Shown piece by piece: positions 25,532 through 34,514 of a stretch of DNA of 64,000 bases. This stretch comes from Blautia wexlerae (lineage in GTDB: Bacteria; Bacillota; Clostridia; Lachnospirales; Lachnospiraceae): contig NZ_JAAIMY010000009.1 of assembly GCF_013300825.1 (NCBI RefSeq), positions 1 to 64,000 of the forward strand. The letters are read 5' to 3'. Each line of letters starts with the position of its first letter. The stretch's first letter is position 1. The position numbers were made by a program, and so were the translations under genes. The notes beneath the pieces are model-generated. The model saw nothing but the letters and a program-made list of their open reading frames with translations, did no database searches and was not told the origin of the DNA.

Positions 25532-27943
25532 TTAAAGAGTTAATATGACTTCGTTCTTATCCTGAAGAAGTTTTTCAGGGATATAATTATCTGCTAATTT
25601 CTGTCCGTTAAGAACCAGACTGCAGCAGCCAGATTCTTTTTCGTCTGGATTTTCTACAGAGATATGAAGCTGTTTTCCACGGAAAACTTTCTCAATCTCA
25701 AAGTGTTTCCAGCTTTTTGGCACAGAAGGAGACAGTCGAAGTCCTTCAAGATCAGGGCGAAGCCCGAGGATACCTTCCACACATCCTACCATTACAGTAG
25801 AAGCAGTTCCTGTCAGCCAGTGAACATGAGAGCGTCCGAAGTGTTTGCTTGCTTTTCCCTCTGTAAACTGACCATAGCAGTATGGTTCAAGACGACGGAT
25901 TTCGGCACAGTCATTCTGCGCAGCAGGAGAATTTTCCATAAAATAGGTAAAAGCACGTTCTCCATGACCGCGGAGTGCTTCAGCAAGAATCAGCCAGCCC
26001 TGGGATTGGGAGAAAATACCGGAGTTTTCTTTGGTACCCTGATTATAGATAACTGCCAGTGCACCATCGAAAGCATGCGCATGATAAGGCGGATCCATAA
26101 GGATCGCACCATATTTTGTGTTTAGACGTTCGTATACATTGTTCAGTGCAGCGTCTCCCTGTTCAGGGCTGGCAAGACCACTGATGACAGCCCAGCTCTG
26201 AGGATTCAGCCACATATTTGCTTCAGGAGCAGCAGCTTCACCGATTCTTTCTCCTGATTCTGTATAACCACGTACGAAGCGGTCATGATCCCAGCACAGT
26301 TCCTGAACTTTTTCACCAAATGCTTTCTGAGTCTCTTCAAGATACTGTACATATTTTGTATCTTTTTTGTATTCTGCAAAGATTTTCAGGATTGTCATTG
26401 CATAATAGAACTGTAAGGCAACGAAAGAAGATTCTCCGTTTGCACCCAGGCGGAGACAGTCGTTCCAGTCAGCATAAAGTCCGGCAGGCATTCCATGAGG
26501 TCCAAGGTGATTAAGAGAGAAAGCAACCGCACGTTTCAGATGCTCGTATACAGTAGCTTCTTCTTTGTTGGCAAAAGGAATCACTTCATCAAGAAAAGCA
26601 GTGTTTCCGGTTTCTGAAATATATTTATATACAGTTGGGAAAAGCCATAATGCATCATCTGCACGGTAAGCCGGATGGCCGGTTTCCTGTACATAAGAAG
26701 CATCATCCGGAGTATCTTCTTTTCCAGGTGTGTGAGTAAACTTGACAAGAGGAAGTCCGCCACCGTTATTTACCTGCGCAGACAACATGAAACGAATCTT
26801 TTCCAGTGCCATTTTCGGTGCCAGATGGATGATTCCCTGAATATCCTGTACAGTATCTCTGTATCCGTATCCATTTCTGAGTCCACAGTAAATGAAGGAA
26901 GCTGCACGGGACCAGATGAAAGTCATAAAACAGTTGTATGCGTTCCAGGTATTAATCATAGTATCAAATTCCGGACTTGGAGTGCTGACTTTAAGATTAT
27001 CAAGCTTACTGTTCCAGTCAGCTTTTAATGCTTCCAGTTCTTCTGCTACAGTTGGAGCCGGATTTTCGTAACATCTGATTACTTCAGCAGCTTCAGATGA
27101 CGGTTTCATTCCAAGAAGAAAAGCAATTGTTCTGGTTTCACCTGCTTTAAGAGTTATTTTGCAGGAGAGAGCACCACAGGAGTTTTCATTATAGCTTGTC
27201 TTATCACCAAGATCACCACAGACAATACCTTCAGGGTTTCCATATCCATGGTAACTTCCGAGAAATTCATTTTTGTCCCCACAGTAAGAAGAAACCTCAG
27301 CACCTGCAAGTCCAAAGAAACGTTCTGTCACATTTTTCTCATCTACGTTCTCATTTTCAGGAATTGCATCAAGATTTCCATGAATCTGCTGAGTAATCCT
27401 GTTTCCTTCGAACAGTGTACGAGAAATAAAAAGAGAGTACTGTAAATTAACCTGATCCTGTTCGTAATTGCTGTGGTTGGTAAACTCTGCATATCCGCTG
27501 AGAGTCAGGTTCCTTTCGTGATCAGAATGATTGGTCACAGATAATGCCCATACTTCATAACTTTTTCCAAGAGGAACATAGTAAAGGGCTTCTGAGTGAA
27601 TATCACTGTAGTCGGCAGAAATTTTTGTATAACCGATTCCGTGACGGCATTCGCTCTTATACTGAGCCAGATCTTTGCCTACAGGCTGCCAGGATGCAGA
27701 CCAGAAGTCTGATGATCTGTCATCGCGAATGTAGATGTAACGTCCCGGCTGGTCAAAGTTATTAAAAACATAGCGCAGGATACGTCCGTTTGCACCGGAT
27801 TTTGCAAAACTGTAGCCCCCTGCATTATTGGAAATGATTGCACCGTACTCCGGGGAACCCAGATAGTTTACCCATGGTGCAGGTGTTGCCGGATTAGTAA
27901 TCACGTATTCTCGGTTTTCATTGTCAAAATATCCGTATTTCAT
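25532..27943 (-). CDS. GH94 phosphorylase, cellobiose/chitobiose phosphorylase-like
   Basis: Cytoplasmic enzyme that splits a beta-linked disaccharide with phosphate, giving a sugar 1-phosphate and saving ATP. 803 residues, the normal size of cellobiose phosphorylase. The N-terminus MKYGYFDNENREYVIT, NYLGSPEYGAIISNNAGGYSF and the ADWNDCL motif with the likely general acid near residue 489 are hallmarks of the cellobiose and diacetylchitobiose phosphorylase branch. WLTGTAST near residue 720 helps hold phosphate. The second GH94 gene lies 78 bases upstream on the same strand, and an ABC importer and GH3 glucosidase are divergent. Cellobiose is the most likely substrate; a related beta-glucoside is possible. 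Confidence 0.9.
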   Translation of the reverse strand: MKYGYFDNENREYVITNPATPAPWVNYLGSPEYGAIISNNAGGYSFAKSGANGRILRYVFNNFDQPGRYIYIRDDRSSDFWSASWQPVGKDLAQYKSECRHGIGYTKISADYSDIHSEALYYVPLGKSYEVWALSVTNHSDHERNLTLSGYAEFTNHSNYEQDQVNLQYSLFISRTLFEGNRITQQIHGNLDAIPENENVDEKNVTERFFGLAGAEVSSYCGDKNEFLGSYHGYGNPEGIVCGDLGDKTSYNENSCGALSCKITLKAGETRTIAFLLGMKPSSEAAEVIRCYENPAPTVAEELEALKADWNSKLDNLKVSTPSPEFDTMINTWNAYNCFMTFIWSRAASFIYCGLRNGYGYRDTVQDIQGIIHLAPKMALEKIRFMLSAQVNNGGGLPLVKFTHTPGKEDTPDDASYVQETGHPAYRADDALWLFPTVYKYISETGNTAFLDEVIPFANKEEATVYEHLKRAVAFSLNHLGPHGMPAGLYADWNDCLRLGANGESSFVALQFYYAMTILKIFAEYKKDTKYVQYLEETQKAFGEKVQELCWDHDRFVRGYTESGERIGEAAAPEANMWLNPQSWAVISGLASPEQGDAALNNVYERLNTKYGAILMDPPYHAHAFDGALAVIYNQGTKENSGIFSQSQGWLILAEALRGHGERAFTYFMENSPAAQNDCAEIRRLEPYCYGQFTEGKASKHFGRSHVHWLTGTASTVMVGCVEGILGLRPDLEGLRLSPSVPKSWKHFEIEKVFRGKQLHISVENPDEKESGCCSLVLNGQKLADNYIPEKLLQDKNEVILTL

Positions 27944-28021
27944 ATAGTAAATCCTTTCTGTTAGAACAATATTTATAACTGCCTGTCGCCTGCTTTTATG
28001 GAGGCTGAACAGCTATTGTTT

Positions 28022-30724
28022 TCAGGCAAGTGTCACTGTAATTTCATGAAGATCAGAAGAGAGGTTGTTAATAAATTCTCTGGAGATCATAATATGGGAA
28101 TCTTCTGCGATTTCTATTGCTGTTTTGTCGCAGTCCGCAGCGGCGATATGATAAGAACCATAATCTTTTCTGTCTGTATTTCGGTAGGTAACATGGAACT
28201 GTTTTCCTGCAAAAGTAACAGAGACAGAAGCAGTTCCTGCTTCATCGAACTGTTCTGCCAGAAGTTTTGGATGAACCAGAAGGTTTCCGAAAACTCCACG
28301 GACACCAAAGACCTCTGTGATCATGGTAAAAAGATACCAGCTTGCAGCACCTGTCAGATAATGATACATGCCACGTCCGTCTGAACGGAAATATTCAGGA
28401 ATTCCCGGGTAAATATGGCTGGTATCAAAGTCGAGAGCTGTATCAGACAGAGAACGCAATGCTTTCCAGCCTTCTTTTGCAAAGCCTCTCTGATATAAGG
28501 CATTTGCATACATAACTGCCATATGAGAGAAAACAGCACCGTTTTCTTTTTCGCCATAAGCGAAACCGAACATACGTCCCATATCAAACTTCAGTTCCTG
28601 AAAATCTGTGTTCAGGCGGTAACCGCCAATTTCTTTTCTGTAAAGATAATGATCTGCGCTTTTTACGATTTTTCTGATCTGCGCATCAGTGGCAACATTT
28701 CCCATAATAGAGAAAACCTGGCCCGTGAGCATCATACGCACCTGTTCATGGTGGAAACCTTCCACTGCCTCTCCATGATTATCGTAATAGCTGTTATACC
28801 ATCCTTCTTCGCTGTCTTTGCCATCAATCCATTCCTGTGAACGGATATGATCTGTCAGCCAGTTGGATTTCTGGATCAGGTTGGCAGCAAGTGTGGAGAG
28901 AGAGAAGTTTTTCTTTCTGCCGCTTAGGTTATGCCTGCAGCTGTTGGCATATTCAGTAAGAATCTTTTTCTTTTCAGATACACTGTCAAACATATCTGTC
29001 TGGTCGTTCAGCAGGATTTCAATTTCCTCTAACAGCGGGATACTGGTTTCGCCTGCAGATTCCATAAGGCGTAATATGGAAGCAAGAGTATGGAGATTGC
29101 CCGCATAAGCACAGGTAAAGGCAACACTTTCACCATTTTCTGCTGCCATATCCAGGGCATCGTTCCAGTCAGCTCCGCGAAGACGGTAAATATTATGAAC
29201 ACCTACATCATAAAAAGCGGCAAGCTGCTGGATCAGAATGTGCTCCAGAACACTTCCGGTATATACCTGACCGTCTTCGGTGCGCTGTTTATTTCCATAT
29301 GCGTCATTCCAGAGAGTATCAATTTCTGTGCCGCGCATGGTTTGTGCATCTTTAAAATAAGGAACCTGTTTCTTAAGGATCTCTATATCTCCGGTCTGAT
29401 TAATATAAAGACTGGTCGTGATTAGTGGCCAGAGTGCATGATCCATCCATACACGTGCGATTCCGTTTCTGTCAGCGATAAAATTGCCGTCACCGTCTCC
29501 GATAATAGTAGCATTTGTACCATCAATACGTACGCCGCCATAATTCTTTTCAATCATGGCACCTACATTCTGAGGATTCATCAGCAGAAGAGAAAGACAA
29601 TCCTGCCACAGATCACGCCATCCGCGTCCACCACGTCCGTAATCATGATGAGGGAGGAAAGAACAGCCAAATAAACGGCGCAGGAATGGCTGGAAACTTA
29701 CCCATTTCATATAACTGTCAAAGTCAGGATCCTGTGTGTGGAAGTCAACGTTTACCTGTTTTTTCCAGTAAATTCTGGTTTCTTCCAGTGTATTTTTTAC
29801 TTTATCGGAAGTATTGTATTTTTCAAAAATATTTTCAATTTCTTCTTTACTGTCGGCAATGCCTGATAATAAAATAAAGTCTGTTTTTTCACCGGGAGCC
29901 AGTGTGAAAGATGAGAAACAGAAAGCACCCATTGCTTCCTTTCCTGCTGCCATACTGTGTGCGGGAACTCCTTTATATCCTTCATATACTGTGCGTGGAT
30001 GTGTATAGGTACCACCTTCTCCGATAAAATCTTCTACAGTCGGATAATAGGAAATCGGATTTTCTCCCTTTCCGGAACAGCCATTTACATAATAGATTTT
30101 ATGATTTGGCTGATGTCCCCGCTCGTCAAATGACATGGTGGGGCAGACGTTGATTCCATGTTCTGTTGTCTCGATACGATGGAGCATGGAAGTGACATTT
30201 CGATGATCACGAATGTTATCCGCACTTCTTCCGTAAACAGGAATTGCACCATATGCAGTAAATTTCTGTACAGTATCTGTCTGGTTTTCAACCGTCACAT
30301 ACATAATCTCCACATTATCACTTTTGGGGATAAAAGAAGTAACTGTGGAGATGAGCCCAAGTTCTCTGGAAGTCCTTTTCAAAGTCTGCCACATGAATCC
30401 GGCGGTTAGTTCACTGTCTTCCTGCCTGTCAGTAAAACGGTCGGCTTCCTGCTGAGTAGAGGAACCTGTTACTGAATAAGGAATGTGTCCTTCTTTTACG
30501 ATCCAGAAATTTCTGGAAGAACGATTGTTATGAAGATTTTCGGAACTGACCGGTTCTAACAGGAAGGTATCCTGATCAATTTTGCTGTCACCTCCAAGCA
30601 CTGGTGTGACGGAACTTTTCAGACCTGCTTCTGATGCAAGAGGAAAATAAAGATAACTGGTATTTTCCGGTCTGTTCACACAAAAGCTTCCATGATTATC
30701 AATAAACTTAATATGTTTCAACAT
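28022..30724 (-). CDS. GH94 phosphorylase, larger form of uncertain specificity
   Basis: A 900-residue member of glycoside hydrolase family 94. The catalytic part has YGRGGRGWRDLWQDCLSLLL near residue 365, ADWNDALDM near 518 with the likely general-acid Asp, and YHYLTGAASWYLF near 810. It differs clearly from the downstream 803-residue paralogue: about 100 residues longer, with its own N-terminus (FIDNHGSFCVNRPENTSY) and the GRGGRGWRD signature. This is close in size to laminaribiose phosphorylases and shares the GGRGWRD segment with beta-1,2-oligoglucan phosphorylases, which are longer. I therefore leave the linkage (1,3 or 1,2) open. ATG follows AAGGAG. First gene of a two-gene operon. Confidence 0.85.
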   Translation of the reverse strand: MLKHIKFIDNHGSFCVNRPENTSYLYFPLASEAGLKSSVTPVLGGDSKIDQDTFLLEPVSSENLHNNRSSRNFWIVKEGHIPYSVTGSSTQQEADRFTDRQEDSELTAGFMWQTLKRTSRELGLISTVTSFIPKSDNVEIMYVTVENQTDTVQKFTAYGAIPVYGRSADNIRDHRNVTSMLHRIETTEHGINVCPTMSFDERGHQPNHKIYYVNGCSGKGENPISYYPTVEDFIGEGGTYTHPRTVYEGYKGVPAHSMAAGKEAMGAFCFSSFTLAPGEKTDFILLSGIADSKEEIENIFEKYNTSDKVKNTLEETRIYWKKQVNVDFHTQDPDFDSYMKWVSFQPFLRRLFGCSFLPHHDYGRGGRGWRDLWQDCLSLLLMNPQNVGAMIEKNYGGVRIDGTNATIIGDGDGNFIADRNGIARVWMDHALWPLITTSLYINQTGDIEILKKQVPYFKDAQTMRGTEIDTLWNDAYGNKQRTEDGQVYTGSVLEHILIQQLAAFYDVGVHNIYRLRGADWNDALDMAAENGESVAFTCAYAGNLHTLASILRLMESAGETSIPLLEEIEILLNDQTDMFDSVSEKKKILTEYANSCRHNLSGRKKNFSLSTLAANLIQKSNWLTDHIRSQEWIDGKDSEEGWYNSYYDNHGEAVEGFHHEQVRMMLTGQVFSIMGNVATDAQIRKIVKSADHYLYRKEIGGYRLNTDFQELKFDMGRMFGFAYGEKENGAVFSHMAVMYANALYQRGFAKEGWKALRSLSDTALDFDTSHIYPGIPEYFRSDGRGMYHYLTGAASWYLFTMITEVFGVRGVFGNLLVHPKLLAEQFDEAGTASVSVTFAGKQFHVTYRNTDRKDYGSYHIAAADCDKTAIEIAEDSHIMISREFINNLSSDLHEITVTLA

Positions 30725-31134
30725 TTTTCTCCTTCCATAAATATTGTATGGAAATTATATCGGAAATGAGATCTTTCGGAAATAAGAAACATGAAGTAAG
30801 TATCAGAATCATGACATAAAATAACACAATTTCAGAAAAATATATGAGCAGGTAATGAATCAGATTGCGAATATTCATCTGGCTGATTTATAGAAAAATG
30901 GTACTTTTTATACAAAAATACTAATAAAAAAACAGAAAGATTATGATTTTAGGAAAGATTTCCTTATTAAATGACAAAATCTGTCTGTATATAAAAAGAA
31001 CACAATGAGGTCATGAATCTGACATTTTGGTGGAAATTATAATATACCCGAAAAGCAGTTTAAGCTATAATCTGATACATCAGGTGAGGCAAGAAACTCA
31101 CAAAGAGAAAAAAAGAAAAAGGAGGGCTTTTTTA
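30725..31134. other. Divergent control region of the beta-glucoside locus
   Basis: About 410 very AT-rich bases between the divergent GH94 operon and the transporter operon. A perfect 6+2+6 palindrome AGGAAAGATTTCCT (30951-30964) lies in the middle and is a candidate operator. TTAAAT and TATAAA 17 bases apart near 30967-30995 could be the transporter promoter. The end holds AAGGAGG for the binding-protein gene. No gene is seen. Confidence 0.5.
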
Positions 31135-32496
31135 ATGAAAAAGAAAGCATTAGCTGTTTTACTTACAGCATCCGTAATTGCAGGTACAATGGGCGGAACC
31201 GCTACAATCGTACATGCAGATGAAGAAGGAAAAGTAATCAATATTTATTCCTGGAATGATGAATTCCGTCAGCGTCTGGAAGCAGTATATCCTGAAGTAA
31301 AAGAAACATCCAAAGACGGAACAGTAACAACATTAAAGGATGGAACAGAAATTCACTGGATCATAAATCCAAATCAGGATGGTGTTTATCAGCAGAAACT
31401 TGATGAAGCTCTTATGAATCAGGCTGATGCATCAGCAGATGATAAGGTAGATATCTTCTTATCAGAAACAGATTATGTATACAAATATACAGATGCAGCA
31501 GCGGATGTGGCAATGCCTCTGAAAGATCTTGGAATTGATCCTGACAAAGATCTTGCAGATCAGTATGACTTTACAAAAACAACTGCATCTGATGCAGATG
31601 GAGTACAGAGAGGATCTACATGGCAGTGCTGCCCTGGACTTCTTGTATATCGTCGTGATATTGCCAAAGATGTGTTCGGAACCGACGATCCTGAAGAAGT
31701 AGGCAAGAAAATGAAAGACTGGGATACAGCAAAAGCTACAGCTGAAGAACTGAAAGCAAAAGGATATTACACATTTGCTTCTTATGCTGATACATTCAGA
31801 CTGTATGGAAACAGCATTTCCCAGCCATGGGTAGAAGACGGTGCAACAACTGTTAATGTAGACCAGCAGGTAATGAACTGGATCAAAGATTCCAAAGAAT
31901 GGCTGGATGCAGGATACCTGAACAAAACTGTAAAAGGTCAGTGGAATGATGACTGGAACAAAGCTATGGGATCTGAATCCAAAGTATTTGCATTCCTCTT
32001 CCCGGCATGGGGAATTGACTTTACATTGAAACCAAACTGGGATGGAGAAGACGGAGCATGGGCTGTTACAAATCCACCACAGGAATACAATTGGGGCGGT
32101 TCTTACATCCATGCAGCAACAGGAACAGATAATCCGGAACATGCAAAAGATATCATTCTTGCACTGACAGGAAATAAGGACAATTTATTAAAGATTTCCA
32201 AAGATTATTCTGACTTTACAAATACAAAGAGTGGTATGCAGGAAGTTGCAAAAGATGATACTTTCGCATCTGACTTCCTTGGCGGACAGAATCCATTTAC
32301 ATATTTCTCACCGGTTGCAGAGAACATCAAGATCGCACCACTTTCTGCTTATGACCAGGGATGTGTCGAACTGATCCAGAACGCTTTCAGCGATTACTTC
32401 CAGGGTCAGGTAGACTATGACAAAGCAAAATCAAACTTTGAAACAGCAATCAAAGAACGTTATCCGGAAATCCAGGAAGTTAACTGGGCTGAATAA
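31135..32496 (+). CDS. ABC transporter sugar-binding protein
   Basis: Extracellular solute-binding protein (cluster with MalE-like proteins), 453 residues, that delivers oligosaccharide to the two permeases encoded next. The N-terminal signal is MKKKALAVLLTASVIAGTM... with a signal-peptidase I type end (VHA before DE), and the mature protein has the aromatic-rich WGIDFTLKPNW and YFSPVAENI segments seen in carbohydrate binders. There is no cysteine after the hydrophobic core, so it is not an obvious lipoprotein, which is odd for a Gram-positive binder. The start at 31135 has GGAGG nine bases upstream. The ligand is likely a beta-glucan oligosaccharide from context. Confidence 0.9.
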   Translation: MKKKALAVLLTASVIAGTMGGTATIVHADEEGKVINIYSWNDEFRQRLEAVYPEVKETSKDGTVTTLKDGTEIHWIINPNQDGVYQQKLDEALMNQADASADDKVDIFLSETDYVYKYTDAAADVAMPLKDLGIDPDKDLADQYDFTKTTASDADGVQRGSTWQCCPGLLVYRRDIAKDVFGTDDPEEVGKKMKDWDTAKATAEELKAKGYYTFASYADTFRLYGNSISQPWVEDGATTVNVDQQVMNWIKDSKEWLDAGYLNKTVKGQWNDDWNKAMGSESKVFAFLFPAWGIDFTLKPNWDGEDGAWAVTNPPQEYNWGGSYIHAATGTDNPEHAKDIILALTGNKDNLLKISKDYSDFTNTKSGMQEVAKDDTFASDFLGGQNPFTYFSPVAENIKIAPLSAYDQGCVELIQNAFSDYFQGQVDYDKAKSNFETAIKERYPEIQEVNWAE

Positions 32497-32627
32497 TAAA
32501 CGCTTTTGAATTGACAGTTAAAAAGTTTCAGGTGTAAATAACCTGTACAGATGCATTTGTATTTGCCAGGCACGCATGAAAGAGATGTGTGTCTGGCACT
32601 AATATGTAAAGGAAGGAATGCTGAACT

Positions 32628-33581
32628 ATGAAAAAAAAGAAAAGCATCAGCTATGCAAAATGGGGATACATCTTTATCCTTCCATTTTTTATAACTTTTT
32701 TAATCTTTTCTTTGATTCCGCTGGTAGATACTGTACGTTATAGTTTCTATGAATATTATCGTTCAGGAATTAAAGAAATCGGACCGAATTTTATTGGAAT
32801 TGCAAACTATCTGAGTCTGTTGAAGTCAGATATGGTCAAATACAGTGTTAATACACTGATCCTGTGGGTAATCGGATTTGTACCGCAGATCGTGATCGCA
32901 CTGGTTCTGGCATGCTGGTTTACAGATGCGCGTCTGAAGATCCATGGACAGCAGTTTTTCAAGGTTGTTATTTATCTTCCTAACCTGATCATGGCTTCTG
33001 CGTTTGCATTATTGTTCTTTACCATGTTCTCTACCAACGGACCGATTAACTCTATTCTGATGTCTCTGGGATGGGTTAAAAAACCGATAGATTTCCTGGG
33101 TTCTGTAATCGGAACCAGATCTCTGGTCGGATTTATGAACTTCCTGATGTGGTTTGGTAATACAACAATTATGCTGATGGCTGCTGTTATGGGTATCAGT
33201 ATGGATATTTTTGAAGCATCTGAACTGGATGGCTGTAACAGTATCAAGAGATTTTTCTATATCACATTGCCGCTGATCCGTCCGATCCTTGCTTATACAC
33301 TGATCACATCTATCATCGGTGGTCTTCAGATGTTCGATGTTCCTCAGATTCTTACAAATGGACAGGGAAATCCAGACCGTACATCTATGACTCTGATCAT
33401 GTTCCTGAACAGCCACTTAAAGAGCAAGAACTATGGTATGGCAGGTGCACTGTCCGTATATCTGTTTATTGTCAGCGGTATTTTATGTATGATCGTATAT
33501 AAGATGACAAATGACACAGACCCGGATGGTTCCAAGAAAGCTGCAAAGAAAAAAGCAAAAGAAGAAAGAAGGAGGAGATAA
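32628..33581 (+). CDS. ABC sugar permease, MalF type
   Basis: Inner subunit of a carbohydrate importer: 317 residues, six predicted membrane helices, and the cytoplasmic coupling loop EASELDGCNSIKRFFYITLPLIRP (EAA motif) near residues 200-225. It ends in a basic tail (KKAAKKKAKEERRRR). AAGGAAGG precedes the ATG. It lies between the binding protein and the MalG-type subunit, with three bases to the next gene. The ATP-binding subunit is not in the window; carbohydrate importers of this kind in clostridia usually share an MsiK/MsmX-type ATPase encoded elsewhere. Confidence 0.93.
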   Translation: MKKKKSISYAKWGYIFILPFFITFLIFSLIPLVDTVRYSFYEYYRSGIKEIGPNFIGIANYLSLLKSDMVKYSVNTLILWVIGFVPQIVIALVLACWFTDARLKIHGQQFFKVVIYLPNLIMASAFALLFFTMFSTNGPINSILMSLGWVKKPIDFLGSVIGTRSLVGFMNFLMWFGNTTIMLMAAVMGISMDIFEASELDGCNSIKRFFYITLPLIRPILAYTLITSIIGGLQMFDVPQILTNGQGNPDRTSMTLIMFLNSHLKSKNYGMAGALSVYLFIVSGILCMIVYKMTNDTDPDGSKKAAKKKAKEERRRR

Positions 33582-33584
33582 ACT

Positions 33585-34430
33585 ATGAAATCAAATACAT
33601 CAGGTCGTGTGCGCAGTATTTTTGTTCATCTTGTGCTGATCTTTTTATCCTTCCTGTGTCTGTTTTTCTTTTACATTCTGATTGTAAATGCAACACGTTC
33701 CCATGCGGATCTGCAGAAAGGATTTTCAGCACTTCCCGGAAAATATTTTCTTGAGAATCTGAAGAATGTGGCAAATGACGGAAGTTTCCCAATGTTCCGC
33801 GGTATTCTTAACAGTGTTGTTGTATCTTCCTGCAGTGCTGCACTTTGTACATATTTTTCTTCTTTGACAGCTTATGGTCTATATGCTTATGATTTTAAAA
33901 TGAAGAAAGCAGCTTTTACCTTTATTATGGCAATTCTTGTTATGCCTACACAGGTAACAGCAATGGGATTTTTACGACTGATCACAAAGATGGGAATGTA
34001 TGACTCTTTACTTCCGCTGATCATTCCATCCATTGCATCTCCGGCAGTCTTTTACTTTATGTACAGTTACCTTCAGTCTTCCCTTCCGTTATCCCTTGTG
34101 GAAGCGGCAAGAATTGATGGCTCCGGAGAATTCAGAACCTTTAACAGTATTGTACTTCCGATCATGAAACCGGCAGTAGCAGTACAGGCAATCTTTACTT
34201 TCGTAGGATCCTGGAACAATTACTTCGTTCCTGCCCTGATCATTCAGTCAAAGAGCAAAATGACAGTGCCGATCCTGATTGCAACTCTGCGTGGTGCTGA
34301 TTATATGAACTTTGATATGGGTAAAATTTACATGATGATCACTGTTGCGATCGTGCCAATCATTATTGTATATCTGCTTTTATCCAAATACATTATTGCA
34401 GGTGTAACACTTGGTGGTGTAAAAGAATAA
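33585..34430 (+). CDS. ABC sugar permease, MalG type
   Basis: Second membrane subunit, 281 residues with six predicted helices and the EAA loop VEAARIDGSGEFRTFNSIVLPIMKP near residues 170-195. It ends with the typical C-terminal GVTLGGVKE. AGGAGG lies directly upstream, overlapping the end of the MalF-type gene. Together with the binding protein it forms the importer of the beta-glucoside locus. Confidence 0.93.
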   Translation: MKSNTSGRVRSIFVHLVLIFLSFLCLFFFYILIVNATRSHADLQKGFSALPGKYFLENLKNVANDGSFPMFRGILNSVVVSSCSAALCTYFSSLTAYGLYAYDFKMKKAAFTFIMAILVMPTQVTAMGFLRLITKMGMYDSLLPLIIPSIASPAVFYFMYSYLQSSLPLSLVEAARIDGSGEFRTFNSIVLPIMKPAVAVQAIFTFVGSWNNYFVPALIIQSKSKMTVPILIATLRGADYMNFDMGKIYMMITVAIVPIIIVYLLLSKYIIAGVTLGGVKE

Positions 34431-34438
34431 TGAGAATT

Positions 34439-34476
34439 AAGAACCCCCATAGAGAGAATGCTATGGAGGTTCTTTT
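34439..34476 (+). terminator. Hairpin terminator between permease and GH3 genes
   Basis: GAACCCCCATAG (34441-34452) pairs with CTATGGAGGTTC (34461-34472) with one mismatch, followed by TTTTCAT. It lies inside the apparent operon and would lower, not abolish, expression of the glucosidase relative to the transporter. Confidence 0.75.
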
Positions 34477-34514
34477 CATGAGAATTATAATATTAAAAAC
34501 AGGAGTATAATTAT

